NCBI RefSeq assembly: GCF_021129305.1
Contig: NZ_JAJOMB010000001.1
Span: 682,001 to 746,000 of the forward strand
Direction: 5' to 3'
Source of the DNA: Kineosporia babensis
Lineage (GTDB): Bacteria > Actinomycetota > Actinomycetes > Actinomycetales > Kineosporiaceae
DNA: 64,000 nucleotides
In this document: one piece after another, positions 19,337 to 28,641 of the stretch
Numbering within the stretch: position 1 is the stretch's first letter
Layout of the letters: each line of letters begins with the position of its first letter
Translations under genes and position numbers: made by a program
Notes under the pieces: model-generated
Seen by the model: only the letters and a program-made list of their open reading frames with translations
Databases searched by the model: none
Told to the model about the DNA's origin: nothing

Positions 19337-21325
19337 TCAGCGCAGCAGGTCAGGGGCCTTCCAGGGCTCGCCGTGGACGGTCTCGGCGAGGAACGCGAAC
19401 ACCGTCTGGTACCACAGCCGCAGGTTCTGCGGCTTGAGGATCCAGTGGTTCTCGTCGGGGAAAACGAGCAGCCGGTGCGCCATGGTTCCGGTCTTGCCGA
19501 CGTTCAGTTCGCCGAGCGTGGTGTAGAGCGCCAGGGCCTGGCCGATCGGGACCCGGAAGTCCTTGTCGCCGTGGATCACCAGCATCGGGGTGGTGATCGC
19601 CTCGGCGTACCGGGACGGCGAGTGCTCGGCCCGCATCCGGGCATCCATGATCTGCCGCCAGTAGAAGCCGGCGTCGGAGGTCACCCGGAAGTTCTCCAGG
19701 TCCCAGAGGCCGGCGTGGGTCACGATGCCGCGGAAGCGATCGGTGTGCCCGGCCACCCAGTTGGCCATGTAGCCGCCGTAGGAGGCGCCCATCGCGGCGG
19801 TGCGCTCGGCATCGATGTCCTCGCGGGCCACCGTGACGTCGGTGATCGCCATCAGGTCGGAGAACACCGGCTCGGGCCAGCCGAGGGGGCCGCGATTGAT
19901 GAATCCGAGACCGTAGCCGGTGGACATGGCCGGGTCGGGCAGCAGCACGGCGTAGCCCTGGGCGGCCGCCAGCCACGGGTTCCAGCGCCAGGACCAGGAG
20001 TTCCACGAGCTCCAGGGACCGCCGTGGATCCACAGCAGCAGCGGCGCCGGACGGTTGGCGGCGGCGCCTTCGGGCAGGACCAGCCAGGCCCGCACGGTGC
20101 TGCCGTCCTCGGCCGTGGTCTCGATCTCGGTGAGTGTGCCGGGCAGCGGCAGCTCTTCGGCCGGCCCCCGCAGAGCAGTGACCTCGCCGGTGCGCGGGTC
20201 GATCCGGACCGGGGCCGGTGGCGCGTCGAAGGCCGAGCGCAGGGCGTACAGCCAGGCGCCGTCCGGGGTGAGGGCCAGGTCGGTGAAAGCGCCGGATTCG
20301 GTGAGCTTTCGGGCGGTGCGGCCCTCCAGGTCGATCCGGAAGACCGGGCTGTGGCCCTGGTCGTCGGCGGTGACCAGCAGCGCTTCGCCGTCCGGGGTCC
20401 AGATCGGGGTGGACACGGCCCAGCGGTCCCATTCCGGGGCGGCCTCGTGCACCTGCCCGCTGTCCAGGTGCACGATCATCAGCCGCTGGTCGCCCGCCCC
20501 CTGCAGCGTGTTCTGCGCCTCGGCCAGGTACGCCACCTTGGAACCGTCCGGCGAGACCGCCACGCTCAGCACGTCGACGAGGGGGTCGTCCACCAGGGTG
20601 CGGCGAGCCCCGGTGGCCACGTCGATCGTGATCAGGGTGTCGCGCACGATGCCGCCGGGATCTACCACCTTCCAGCCGCAGACGACGGTGGTGCCGTCCG
20701 GGGTAAGCGCGTAGTGCGGGGTAGGGCGCAGGGCCGGCCCGGTGGGCCCGGTGAGGTCGCGGGTGGTGCCGCCCGGTTCCAGCACGAAGAGCCGATCGGC
20801 CGCCGGACCCCAGAACTCGTCCCACCAGCGGAACGGCACGCTCTCGTGCAGGGTGGCGCTGATCTTGAGTTCCCGGCGGGCCTTGTGCCGGCGCTCGTCC
20901 TCCCCGGTGCTGGCCGAGGAGGGCAGGGTCGGCGAGGTGAGGACGACCGTGCCGGAGCCGGCGGCGACCCGGGTGCTGCTGATCCCGCCCGGGCGGGTGG
21001 CGAACGGGCGAGCCTCACCGCGCTCGGCCGGCAACAGCCACAGCGAGGGCGGGCGTTCGTCCTCGTCGTCGTCCGGATCCGGGCGGGCCGAGGTGAACAG
21101 CAGCGAACCGTCGGGCCGGAACACCGGCGCGCTCTCGCTGTCCGAGCCCCAGGTCAGCCGGCGCGCGGGCGGGCCCTGCGGATCGGTCGAGACCTCCCAC
21201 AGCGAACCGGTGAAACTCGTGCGCTTGGGACCGAGCGCCGAGACCGCGACCACCAGCCGGCTGCCGTCGGGGGCCACGGTCAGACCGGAGAGTCTCGACA
21301 GCTCGAGAAAGCGATCCAGATTCAC
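19337..21325 (-). CDS. S9 family serine peptidase (prolyl oligopeptidase/acylaminoacyl-peptidase type)
   Basis: Encodes 662 residues without a signal peptide. An N-terminal seven-bladed propeller (about 1-400; repeated LTPDGxxV/VSPDGSKV blade turns) precedes an alpha/beta-hydrolase domain. Catalytic motifs: IHGGPW (oxyanion region), GASYGGYMANW (nucleophile Ser), IHGDKDFRVP (Asp) and DENHWI (His). It should hydrolyse short peptides in the cytoplasm. Starts 13 bases after the CopD-CtaG gene ends, so the two are probably cotranscribed. Confidence 0.92.
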   Translation of the reverse strand: MNLDRFLELSRLSGLTVAPDGSRLVVAVSALGPKRTSFTGSLWEVSTDPQGPPARRLTWGSDSESAPVFRPDGSLLFTSARPDPDDDEDERPPSLWLLPAERGEARPFATRPGGISSTRVAAGSGTVVLTSPTLPSSASTGEDERRHKARRELKISATLHESVPFRWWDEFWGPAADRLFVLEPGGTTRDLTGPTGPALRPTPHYALTPDGTTVVCGWKVVDPGGIVRDTLITIDVATGARRTLVDDPLVDVLSVAVSPDGSKVAYLAEAQNTLQGAGDQRLMIVHLDSGQVHEAAPEWDRWAVSTPIWTPDGEALLVTADDQGHSPVFRIDLEGRTARKLTESGAFTDLALTPDGAWLYALRSAFDAPPAPVRIDPRTGEVTALRGPAEELPLPGTLTEIETTAEDGSTVRAWLVLPEGAAANRPAPLLLWIHGGPWSSWNSWSWRWNPWLAAAQGYAVLLPDPAMSTGYGLGFINRGPLGWPEPVFSDLMAITDVTVAREDIDAERTAAMGASYGGYMANWVAGHTDRFRGIVTHAGLWDLENFRVTSDAGFYWRQIMDARMRAEHSPSRYAEAITTPMLVIHGDKDFRVPIGQALALYTTLGELNVGKTGTMAHRLLVFPDENHWILKPQNLRLWYQTVFAFLAETVHGEPWKAPDLLR

Positions 21326-21338
21326 CCGATTCGTCCTA

Positions 21339-23396
21339 TCACGAAGCCGGGGGCTTCTCCTCCCCCTTGGCCTCTTCAGGCGTGATCTTCTTGTTGCCGG
21401 AGAGCTTGGCCAGCATGGCGTTGTAGGCCTCGAGCTCGGCGTCGCCGTCGCGGTCGGCCTTGCGGTCGTAGCGGCGCTGCTCGCGGTCGTCCGAGCGGGC
21501 CCACTGCACCATCAGCACCACGGCGATCAGCAGGGTCGGGAACTCGCCGATGCCCCAGCCGATGCCACCGCCGGCCTGCTGGTCGGTGAGCAGGTCCTCG
21601 CCCCAGGTGCGGCCCAGATTGCCGAAGAACTCGGCCTGCAGCACGGTCTCGCCGTTCATCATCGCCAGGAAGAAGAAGGCGTGGAAGGCCATGGTGGCCA
21701 GCAGCACGATCAGCCGCAGCGGGTAGCCGAAACGCTGCGGGCCGGGATCGACGCCGATCATGGTCCAGGCGAACAGGTAGCCGCTGAGCAGGAAGTGCAC
21801 GTTCATCAGCACGTGGCCGGTGTGTGTGGTCAGCGCCAGCTCGAACAGGCCGGAGTAGTAGAAGACCACCAGGCTGCCGGCGAACAGCGGGGCCGCCGCC
21901 GGTGGGAACGAGACCACCTTCAGGTAGCGCGACTCGGTGATGATCAGCAGCCACTCCCGCGGGCCCCGGCTGCCGTCGCGGCGGGCGGTGAGGGTGCGCA
22001 GGGCCAGGGTGATCGGGGCCGAGAGCACCAGCAGCGGCGGCACCATCATCGACAGCATCATGTGCATGACCATGTGGCCGCTGAACGTGACCCGGCCGTA
22101 CACCGCCGGGCCCGACGAGGTGGTGTAGACCAGCAGGGCGATGCCGAGGACGAGGGCGACGGTGCGCCCCAGCGGCCAGGAGTCGCCCCGCCGGCGCAGC
22201 TTCTGGACCCCGGCGAAGTAGGCCAGGGCGCCGACCGCGGCCACCACGACCCACAGCAGGTCGGGCTGCCATTGGGTGAACCAGCGGGCCAGGGTGGGTT
22301 CGGGCGGCATCGGGTAACCGGTGATCGCCTCGGCGATGTCGGTGGTGCGCTCGCCGGCGGTCGGCGGGGGCGTGCGCGAAAGGGCCGAGGCCAGGCCGAA
22401 GGCGACCGCCATCACGCCGAGCTCGACCACCGCCAGCCGGGTGAAGGCGCCGCGCTTGCCGGCCTCGAGGTCGGGCAGGGTGGCCTCGCGGTGCCGGTAG
22501 CCGAACAGGCCGAGCAGCACCAGGGCCGCGGTCTTGCCCAGCAGAAGCAGGCCGTAGCTGGTACCCAGGGTCTCGCCCAGGCTGCTCGGGCCACCGATCC
22601 GCAGGTAGGAGTTGATCAGGCCGGACAGCCCGATCGCGATGAACGACCAGAGCGCGAAGGTGGAGTAGCGCTGCGCGGCCCGGGCCAGCACCGGGCCCTT
22701 GATCGTGGGGGCGAGCAGCAGCAGCGCGGACAGCCCGCCGACCCACACCGCGGCGCCGATCAGGTGCAGGCCGAGGCTGGTGACCGCGGTCTGGTGGTCG
22801 CCGCTGCTGCTGGCGTGGCCGTTCAGCGCGGTCGGGATCAGGCACAGCAGCGCCCCGGCGGACAGCCAGGCGGCCGACGTCGTCTTCACCGCACCGGCCG
22901 CGAGCAGACCGATCACCGCGGCACCGGCGGCGGTCAGGCCGAGCCCCCGGCCCAGGTCGATGTCGCGGGTGTAGGCGACCAGCTGGCTGCCGAAGCCCGG
23001 GCTGTCGATCGGTGAGCCGAGCACGTCGGCGAGGTTGAAGACCAGCAGGGCGATCGCGGCCAGCGCCCAGACGGTGGAGGAGGCCGCGGCGATCAGGAAG
23101 GCCGGGCGGTGCGCCTGGCCGCCCTTGCCCACCGGCAGGGCCAGCGCGGTCAGCAGCAGCACGCCCACGGTGAGCGCGCCGGCGATGTCGGCGACCACCC
23201 GGGCCAGGATCAGGCCCCAGCGCACCATCGGGCCCGGGTCCTGCAGGATGCTCGGCTTGACCGCGCCGGAACCGGCGGCCGCCAGCGCGGCGGTGCCCAG
23301 GGCGAGCACCACCAGGACGGTGCCGATGGTGGCGGTCCGGCCGGTGTCGAGCGAGGGACGGGTCTGGGTCGTGCTGCTCACTGGGTGGTCATCCAC
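21339..23396 (-). CDS. CopD-CtaG fusion: copper transport / cytochrome oxidase assembly membrane protein
   Basis: Encodes 685 residues; a GTG start at 23396 is used, with another possible GTG 15 bases downstream. About 15 membrane segments. The first half (about 1-330) matches the CopD copper-resistance domain (AAVWVGGLSALLLLAPTIK). The second half (about 395-625) matches CtaG of caa3 oxidase assembly (GHMVMHMMLSMMVPPLLVLSAP with its Met/His set, HAFFFLAMMNGETVL). A charged Lys/Glu-rich cytoplasmic tail ends it. This fusion is common in actinobacteria and links copper uptake to CuA/CuB supply of terminal oxidase. No oxidase genes are adjacent. Confidence 0.9.
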   Translation of the reverse strand: MDDHPVSSTTQTRPSLDTGRTATIGTVLVVLALGTAALAAAGSGAVKPSILQDPGPMVRWGLILARVVADIAGALTVGVLLLTALALPVGKGGQAHRPAFLIAAASSTVWALAAIALLVFNLADVLGSPIDSPGFGSQLVAYTRDIDLGRGLGLTAAGAAVIGLLAAGAVKTTSAAWLSAGALLCLIPTALNGHASSSGDHQTAVTSLGLHLIGAAVWVGGLSALLLLAPTIKGPVLARAAQRYSTFALWSFIAIGLSGLINSYLRIGGPSSLGETLGTSYGLLLLGKTAALVLLGLFGYRHREATLPDLEAGKRGAFTRLAVVELGVMAVAFGLASALSRTPPPTAGERTTDIAEAITGYPMPPEPTLARWFTQWQPDLLWVVVAAVGALAYFAGVQKLRRRGDSWPLGRTVALVLGIALLVYTTSSGPAVYGRVTFSGHMVMHMMLSMMVPPLLVLSAPITLALRTLTARRDGSRGPREWLLIITESRYLKVVSFPPAAAPLFAGSLVVFYYSGLFELALTTHTGHVLMNVHFLLSGYLFAWTMIGVDPGPQRFGYPLRLIVLLATMAFHAFFFLAMMNGETVLQAEFFGNLGRTWGEDLLTDQQAGGGIGWGIGEFPTLLIAVVLMVQWARSDDREQRRYDRKADRDGDAELEAYNAMLAKLSGNKKITPEEAKGEEKPPAS

Positions 23397-23445
23397 TTCT
23401 GTTCTTCGTTCGGCGCGGCCGCCGATCGCCGCAGCGGCCGGATCG

Positions 23446-24258
23446 TCACAGCCGTCGGTCGGCCAGCACGGGGAACTTCTGCCGGTACTGCGCGGCGGCC
23501 TCCAGGTCGACGTCCGCCACCAGAACGGTCTCGTCGTCCGGGCCGGCCTCGGCCAGCACCTCGCCGGTGGCCGAGACCACCTGGCTGTGCCCGCCCATTC
23601 TGACGCCCGCGTGCGTCCCGGCCGTGTTGCACTGAATCACGATGGCCTGGTTCTCGATCGCCCGGGCCCGGCCGAGCACCCGCCAGTGCTCCACCCGGGC
23701 GGCCGGCCAGGCGGCGGGCACCACGAACAGCTCGGCCCCGGCGGCGCTCAGGTTGCGGAAGAGTTCTGGGAAGCGCAGGTCGTAGCAGGTGGCCAGGCCG
23801 GCGGTGACGTGGCCGGAGCCGGTCTGCAGGCCGGCCGTGACCAGCTCGGTGCCGGCCTCGATCAGGTCGGGCTCGCCGGCACTGAACCCGAACCGGTGCA
23901 CCTTGCGGTAGCTGACCATGGGCAGGCCGTCGCGATCGATCAGCACCGAGGTGTTCCAGAGCCCACGCCCCTGCGGACCCCGGTCGGCGCCCTCGGCGGC
24001 CCGCTCGATGATCGAGCCGGCGTGCACGTAGGCGCCGATCTCCTGGGCCGCCCGGCAGATCGCGGTGACGGTAGGCCCCTCGACCGGCTCGGCGGCCTCG
24101 GACCAGCCCTGATAGCCGAAACCGGTCGGCGCCCAGAGCTCGGGCAGCACCACCAGATCGGCGCCGGACTGGGCCGCGACCAGTGCGGCGGCGCGGGCCA
24201 CCCGCTCGGCAACCGGTTCGTCGTCCGGATAGGCCAGCTGGAGCACGTGTACGCGCAT
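23446..24258 (-). CDS. Carbon-nitrogen hydrolase (nitrilase superfamily)
   Basis: Encodes 270 residues from the ATG at 24258 (MRVHVLQLAY). The catalytic triad is visible: Glu in LPELWAPTG, Lys in YRKVHRFGF, Cys in TCYDLRFPELFR. The length and motifs fit the omega-amidase/Nit2-like branch, which cleaves amides of small acids. Cytoplasmic. Ends 49 bases upstream of the CopD-CtaG start on the same strand and is divergent from the exporter gene at 24435. Confidence 0.9.
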   Translation of the reverse strand: MRVHVLQLAYPDDEPVAERVARAAALVAAQSGADLVVLPELWAPTGFGYQGWSEAAEPVEGPTVTAICRAAQEIGAYVHAGSIIERAAEGADRGPQGRGLWNTSVLIDRDGLPMVSYRKVHRFGFSAGEPDLIEAGTELVTAGLQTGSGHVTAGLATCYDLRFPELFRNLSAAGAELFVVPAAWPAARVEHWRVLGRARAIENQAIVIQCNTAGTHAGVRMGGHSQVVSATGEVLAEAGPDDETVLVADVDLEAAAQYRQKFPVLADRRL

Positions 24259-24434
24259 GACGGCCAGCGTACGGGGCACCCCTGTCAGTCTGTCCGGCTG
24301 ATCCCCGGCCGATCCCGGCTGATCTCTGGTGCGCGCAGGCTTACCTGCCGGCCCGACTCGTCCGATGCTTGCCTGGAAACCTGCCCGTCCGGCACCGACC
24401 AGGTGCGCCGGACCGGGCCTGCCCAGGGAGTTGC

Positions 24435-26147
24435 ATGTCCACGCCACCCCGCGAACCGGAGCCTGCGGAGCCCGAACCCGGCCAGATCATGGCCGATCCG
24501 GGCACCACGCCGGAGCCCGGCGCCGCCGGCGCGCTGACCCATCGCCAGATCGTGGTGATCATCAGCGGCCTGATGATGGGCATGCTGCTGGCCGCGCTGG
24601 ACCTGACCATCGTCTCCACCTCGATCCGGACCATCTCCGACGACCTGGACGGGCTCAGCGTTCAGGCCTGGGTGACCACGGCCTACCTGATCACCTCGAC
24701 GATCAGCACCCCGCTGTACGGCAAGCTCTCCGACCTGTACGGACGGCGGCCGTTCTTCCTCACCGCGATCTCGCTGTTCGTGGTCGGCTCCGCGCTGTGC
24801 GGCCTGGCCCAGGACATGTACCAGCTGGCCGCCTTCCGGGCGTTCCAGGGGCTGGGCGCGGGCGGGCTGTTCTCGCTCGCCCTGGCCATCGTCGGCGACA
24901 TCGTCCCGCCCCGGGAAAGAGCCCGCTACCAGGGCTACTTCCTGGCCGTGTTCGGCTCCTCGAGCGTGCTCGGGCCGCTGGTCGGCGGGTTCTTCGCGAG
25001 CGCCGAGGAGATCCTGTGGGTCAGCGGCTGGCGCTGGGTCTTCCTGATCAACGTCCCGATCGGGATCATCGCCCTGAGCGTGGTGGCCCGGGTGCTGCAC
25101 ATCCCGCACACCCGCCGCGAGCACCGGATCGACGTGCCCGGCGCGGTGGCCCTGACGATGATGCTGGTGCCGCTGCTGATCGTCGCCGAGCAGGGCCGGG
25201 AGTGGGGCTGGACCAGCGGCGCCGCCGTGCTCTGCTACGTGATCGGGGGGTCCGGCTTCATCGGCTTCCTGAGCGCCGAGTGGCGGATCGGGGACGACGC
25301 GCTGCTGCCGATCCGGCTGCTGAACAACCAGACCTTCACCGTCGGCTCCACCCTGAACTTCATCATCGGGATGGGGATGTTCGGCGGCCTGGCCGCGCTG
25401 CCGCTGTACCTGCAGATCGTGAAGGGCCACTCGCCGACCGAGTCCGGCCTGCTGATGCTGCCGCTGACCGCCGGGATGATGACCGGCTCGATCGTCTCCG
25501 GGCAGTTCATCTCCCGGACCGGCCGCTACAAGATCTTCCCGATCGCCGGCTCGGTGCTGTTCTCGCTCGGGATGTTCCTGTACTCGACGATGGACGTGGA
25601 CACCCCGCTGGTCGTGGTCGGCGGATTCGCCCTGCTCTTCGGTCTGGGGCTGGGGTTCAACATGCAGACGCTGGTGCTGGCGATGCAGAACTCGGTGCCG
25701 CCGCGGGACATGGGGGTGGCCACCTCCTCGGCCACGTTCTTCCGGCAGATGGGCGGGACGCTGGGCACCGCGGTGTTCCTGTCGGTGCTGTTCGGCTCGG
25801 TGGTCGGCAACGTCGCGGACGAGATCGCCAAGGCGGCCCAGGATCCGGACTCGGCCTTCAGCAAGGCACTGGCCGACCCCGCGGTGGCATCCGACCCGGA
25901 CAACGCACCGATCGTGAACCTGGTGAAGAACGGCGGGGGCGCAGGCATCTCGATCGACGACTCCTCATTCCTGAGCCGGCTCGATCCGGCGCTGGCCCGG
26001 CCGGTGCTGGAGGGTTTCGCGCAGTCCATGCACCTGGTCTTCCTGATCGGTGCGTCAGTGCTGGTGCTGGCCTTCGCGATCAGCTGGTTCCTGCCGGAGG
26101 AGAAGCTGCGTACTCAGTCGGGTCTGCAGGCGCGGGCCGCCGAGTAA
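24435..26147 (+). CDS. DHA2-family (EmrB/QacA) MFS drug exporter, 14 TM
   Basis: Encodes 570 residues from the ATG at 24435, with GGGAG before it. Typical motif C of drug:H+ antiporters (AVFGSSSVLGPLVGGFFA) and motif A (GKLSDLYGRRPFF) are seen, with LDLTIVSTSIRTI in TM1. A long extracytoplasmic loop (about 470-530) lies before the last membrane helix. Likely exports a hydrophobic drug or metabolite. No regulator gene is adjacent, and the promoter lies in the 176-base gap shared with the divergent nitrilase gene. Confidence 0.92.
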   Translation: MSTPPREPEPAEPEPGQIMADPGTTPEPGAAGALTHRQIVVIISGLMMGMLLAALDLTIVSTSIRTISDDLDGLSVQAWVTTAYLITSTISTPLYGKLSDLYGRRPFFLTAISLFVVGSALCGLAQDMYQLAAFRAFQGLGAGGLFSLALAIVGDIVPPRERARYQGYFLAVFGSSSVLGPLVGGFFASAEEILWVSGWRWVFLINVPIGIIALSVVARVLHIPHTRREHRIDVPGAVALTMMLVPLLIVAEQGREWGWTSGAAVLCYVIGGSGFIGFLSAEWRIGDDALLPIRLLNNQTFTVGSTLNFIIGMGMFGGLAALPLYLQIVKGHSPTESGLLMLPLTAGMMTGSIVSGQFISRTGRYKIFPIAGSVLFSLGMFLYSTMDVDTPLVVVGGFALLFGLGLGFNMQTLVLAMQNSVPPRDMGVATSSATFFRQMGGTLGTAVFLSVLFGSVVGNVADEIAKAAQDPDSAFSKALADPAVASDPDNAPIVNLVKNGGGAGISIDDSSFLSRLDPALARPVLEGFAQSMHLVFLIGASVLVLAFAISWFLPEEKLRTQSGLQARAAE

Positions 26148-26311
26148 TTGCAGACGTTGTGCGCGCCGGAGCGTGATGGCGCGGCTCTCGCGGCGCGCAC
26201 CTGGATCAAACCGACCAACCGGGCGGGCAAACGTCTTCAATGACCGAGAGGTGACCGCCCGTGACAATGCGGGCGTCGTGATCCTCATCTTGCTCTGGCA
26301 GGCTTGCCGGG

Positions 26312-26689
26312 ATGAACATCCTGATCAAAGTCGTGGTCAACGCCGTGGCCATCTGGGTCGCCACCGCGATCGTGCCGGGGGTCGAGGTGTCCGGTGGGGA
26401 CACCGGGCAGACCGTGCTCACCCTGCTGGTCGTCGGGGCGATCTTCGGTGTGGTGAACGCCGTCATCAAACCGGTGGTGAAACTCTTTTCTTTCCCGTTC
26501 TACATCCTCACACTGGGTTTGTTCGCTTTTGTGGTCAATGCCCTGATGCTGGAACTGGTGGCCTGGCTGTCGGACCAGCTCAGCATCTCGTTCACCATCG
26601 ACGACTTCTTCTGGTCGGCGATCGGCGCGGCCGTGGTGGTCACGCTGGTGAGCATGGTGCTGAATCTGGCTCTCCCGGACGGTGACTGA
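26312..26689 (+). CDS. Phage-holin-family (YvlD-like) membrane protein
   Basis: Encodes 125 residues with four membrane segments (about 4-20, 34-52, 58-80, 95-118). The sequence NAVIKPVVKLFSFPFYILTLGLF is characteristic of the Phage_holin_4_2/YvlD family, which is chromosomal in many bacteria and not evidence of a prophage. The function is unknown; some members are linked to envelope stress. Confidence 0.88.
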   Translation: MNILIKVVVNAVAIWVATAIVPGVEVSGGDTGQTVLTLLVVGAIFGVVNAVIKPVVKLFSFPFYILTLGLFAFVVNALMLELVAWLSDQLSISFTIDDFFWSAIGAAVVVTLVSMVLNLALPDGD

Positions 26690-26850
26690 ACGTAGCTGCA
26701 GTTAGCGCGTCCGGCCGCAGATCCGGGCGGTGTGCGGCAGGACCCGGGTGAGCGTGGGAGGATCGACCGGTCGAGAGCCGTGCGAGCCGTCTGCCGGAGT
26801 CGAGTCCGGCGGCCGACGGTCCGGACGGCTGTGGAAGGGGAAACGGCAAC

Positions 26851-28470
26851 GTGGACGACGAGCAGGGGCCCTGGTGGACCCGCCCGCCGGAGCCAGGTCC
26901 GCGGGTGAGCCTGCGCGACGAGGACCGTGACACGAAGACGACCCTGGAGGACGACGAGTCCTCCGACCCGTACGACACGGAGATCTACCGCCCGGCAGCG
27001 TCCGAGCCGGCTGGTTCCGCGGCCGAGGGGGCGCCTGGTTTCGCGCCCTGGTTCGCCCAGCCGGAATCGCCCGACCAGGGCGCTCCAGCCGGCCCAGGCG
27101 GCCCGACCGGTTCGGTACCGGCCTCGCCGCAGACCCAGCCGAACCGCACCACCCGGTCGGGGCGGCGGGCGGCCCGGTCGGCCCCGGACGAGCCCTCGCC
27201 GTACGCCAGCCCCGGTTCGGATGCCTCCAGCTCGGACACCCCAGCCTCGGGCGCCCCCGCCTCGGGCGCCCCTGACTCGGGAGTTCCGGCGCAGGGCGGC
27301 TGGCCGGACGCGACTCCGGTACCGCAACCTCCTCAGGCTGCTCCGGTGGCCCAGGATCCGGCGGTCCAGAACGCGGCCACCATGCCGCTGCCGTTGATCG
27401 ACGAGCCGGGTGGTCAGCCGTCGCCGGACGCCACCCAGCCCGCGCCGCAGGCACCCCCGAAGCCCAAGAAGCCGCCGGTGATCCGCCGGGTGGCGGCGCC
27501 CGACCCGCCGGCCACGCCCGCCCGGCAGGCCAAGCCGAAGGCGGTCCCGACCGACCGCAACGCCTACGCGCCGCCGCAGAACGGGGACATCTGGGCAACC
27601 TTCAGCGGCCCGATCCCGCTGCCCGACGAGGTGCTGGCGCAGCGCGGCCAGGCGCCGCAGAAGAAGACCGCGGCCCCGCCGCCCCCGCCCCGGCCGGAAC
27701 CCGAGGCCGGCGGTGACGGCGATGGCCAGAATCCGCTCAAGCGATTCCTCACCGTCCAGGTGCCCGAGGCCCGCTTCGTGCTGATCGCCGTGGCCGGTGG
27801 TCTGGTGGTGCTGCTGATCATGCTGGTCGCGATGCTCAGCGGGGGCGGCCCGGGCAGCAGCGGCGACGAGAGCGAGCCCGAGGAGTCACCCACCGGCCTG
27901 AGCGGAATGCGGGCGAACGGCCTGAGCGAGGTCAAGGCGGTGGCGGCGTCCAAGCTGCTGCAGCGGGCCGACGCCAATCCCGGGGGCCAGGTGGTCGAGG
28001 CCTACGAGTGGCAGGACAAGAACGGCAAGAACCTGGTGGCGGCGATCGCGGTGGCGGCCGACCGGCGCAAGACCACGCTCAAGGTGGTCCACGTGGTCGG
28101 CCTGGAGGACAACGGCGACCCGCGAGTGCTGCGGGTGATGACCGATCCGGATCTGCCGGCCTGTGACAAGCGCGGCGGCACGGCCGAGTTCGCCCCGGGC
28201 GGGATGCAGATCCAGGACCTGGACAGCAACGGCTACGCCGAGGTGATCGTCGGCTGGTCCTCGCGCTGTGGGCGCAAGGCCACCCTGGAGAGCACGGCCA
28301 AGCTGGCGCTGCTCAGCAACGGCGACAAGTACATCGTCCGGGGCGAGGGGGTGCTGCAGTCCGATTCGGGCAGCACCACCCCCGAGCCCGGCATCGACAA
28401 GTGGCCGGCCGGGTTCTACGACACGGTCAGCAAGCGCTACGCCGAGCAGTTCTTCCCGGTCAGCCAGTAG
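26851..28470 (+). CDS. Pro-rich membrane-anchored hypothetical protein
   Basis: Encodes 539 residues from a GTG with GAAGGGG upstream. About 290 N-terminal residues are Pro/Ala/Ser-rich and probably disordered in the cytoplasm. A membrane segment lies at about 308-330 (FVLIAVAGGLVVLLIMLVAML). The extracytoplasmic part has an FG-GAP-like acidic turn (DLDSNGYAEVIVGW) and three Cys. The TAG stop (28468-28470) is composed of a TA target and the first base of the inserted repeat at 28470; the same TAG recurs on the other side of the insert. Confidence 0.75.
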   Translation: MDDEQGPWWTRPPEPGPRVSLRDEDRDTKTTLEDDESSDPYDTEIYRPAASEPAGSAAEGAPGFAPWFAQPESPDQGAPAGPGGPTGSVPASPQTQPNRTTRSGRRAARSAPDEPSPYASPGSDASSSDTPASGAPASGAPDSGVPAQGGWPDATPVPQPPQAAPVAQDPAVQNAATMPLPLIDEPGGQPSPDATQPAPQAPPKPKKPPVIRRVAAPDPPATPARQAKPKAVPTDRNAYAPPQNGDIWATFSGPIPLPDEVLAQRGQAPQKKTAAPPPPPRPEPEAGGDGDGQNPLKRFLTVQVPEARFVLIAVAGGLVVLLIMLVAMLSGGGPGSSGDESEPEESPTGLSGMRANGLSEVKAVAASKLLQRADANPGGQVVEAYEWQDKNGKNLVAAIAVAADRRKTTLKVVHVVGLEDNGDPRVLRVMTDPDLPACDKRGGTAEFAPGGMQIQDLDSNGYAEVIVGWSSRCGRKATLESTAKLALLSNGDKYIVRGEGVLQSDSGSTTPEPGIDKWPAGFYDTVSKRYAEQFFPVSQ

Positions 28471-28632
28471 GGTCTGTCCTGCGGATCATGGCCGTAGCGA
28501 GGAGGTGCCCGGGGCGTCGGCTGGGCGTGGCCGGTGGGGCCCCTCGCAATGGTTTTGCGTGGGGCCACGCCGGACGCGGTCAGACGGCGCCCCGGGTGCC
28601 CCGCAGTAGGCAAAGATCCGCAGGACAGGCCC
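28470..28632. mobile_element. MITE-like element, copy A (163 bp)
   Basis: Ends in near-perfect 18-bp terminal inverted repeats: gggtctgtcctgcggatc (28470-28487), and 28615-28632, whose complement differs at one base. TA dinucleotides flank both ends (28468-28469 and 28633-28634) as a likely 2-bp target duplication. There is no reading frame inside. A second, shorter relative at 63583-63683 shares both ends, an identical 21-base core (28492-28512) and a similar right arm. Copy A has about 60 extra bases in the middle that form an internal hairpin (ggcgtggcc...ggccacgcc). The ends and TA duplication suit an IS630- or IS5/IS427-type transposase acting in trans. Confidence 0.75.
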
Positions 28633-28641
28633 TAGCCGCTT

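Noticed and set aside
26312-26689. Holin-type protein as a sign of a prophage
   Set aside because: YvlD-like proteins of this family are chromosomal; no other phage gene is nearby.
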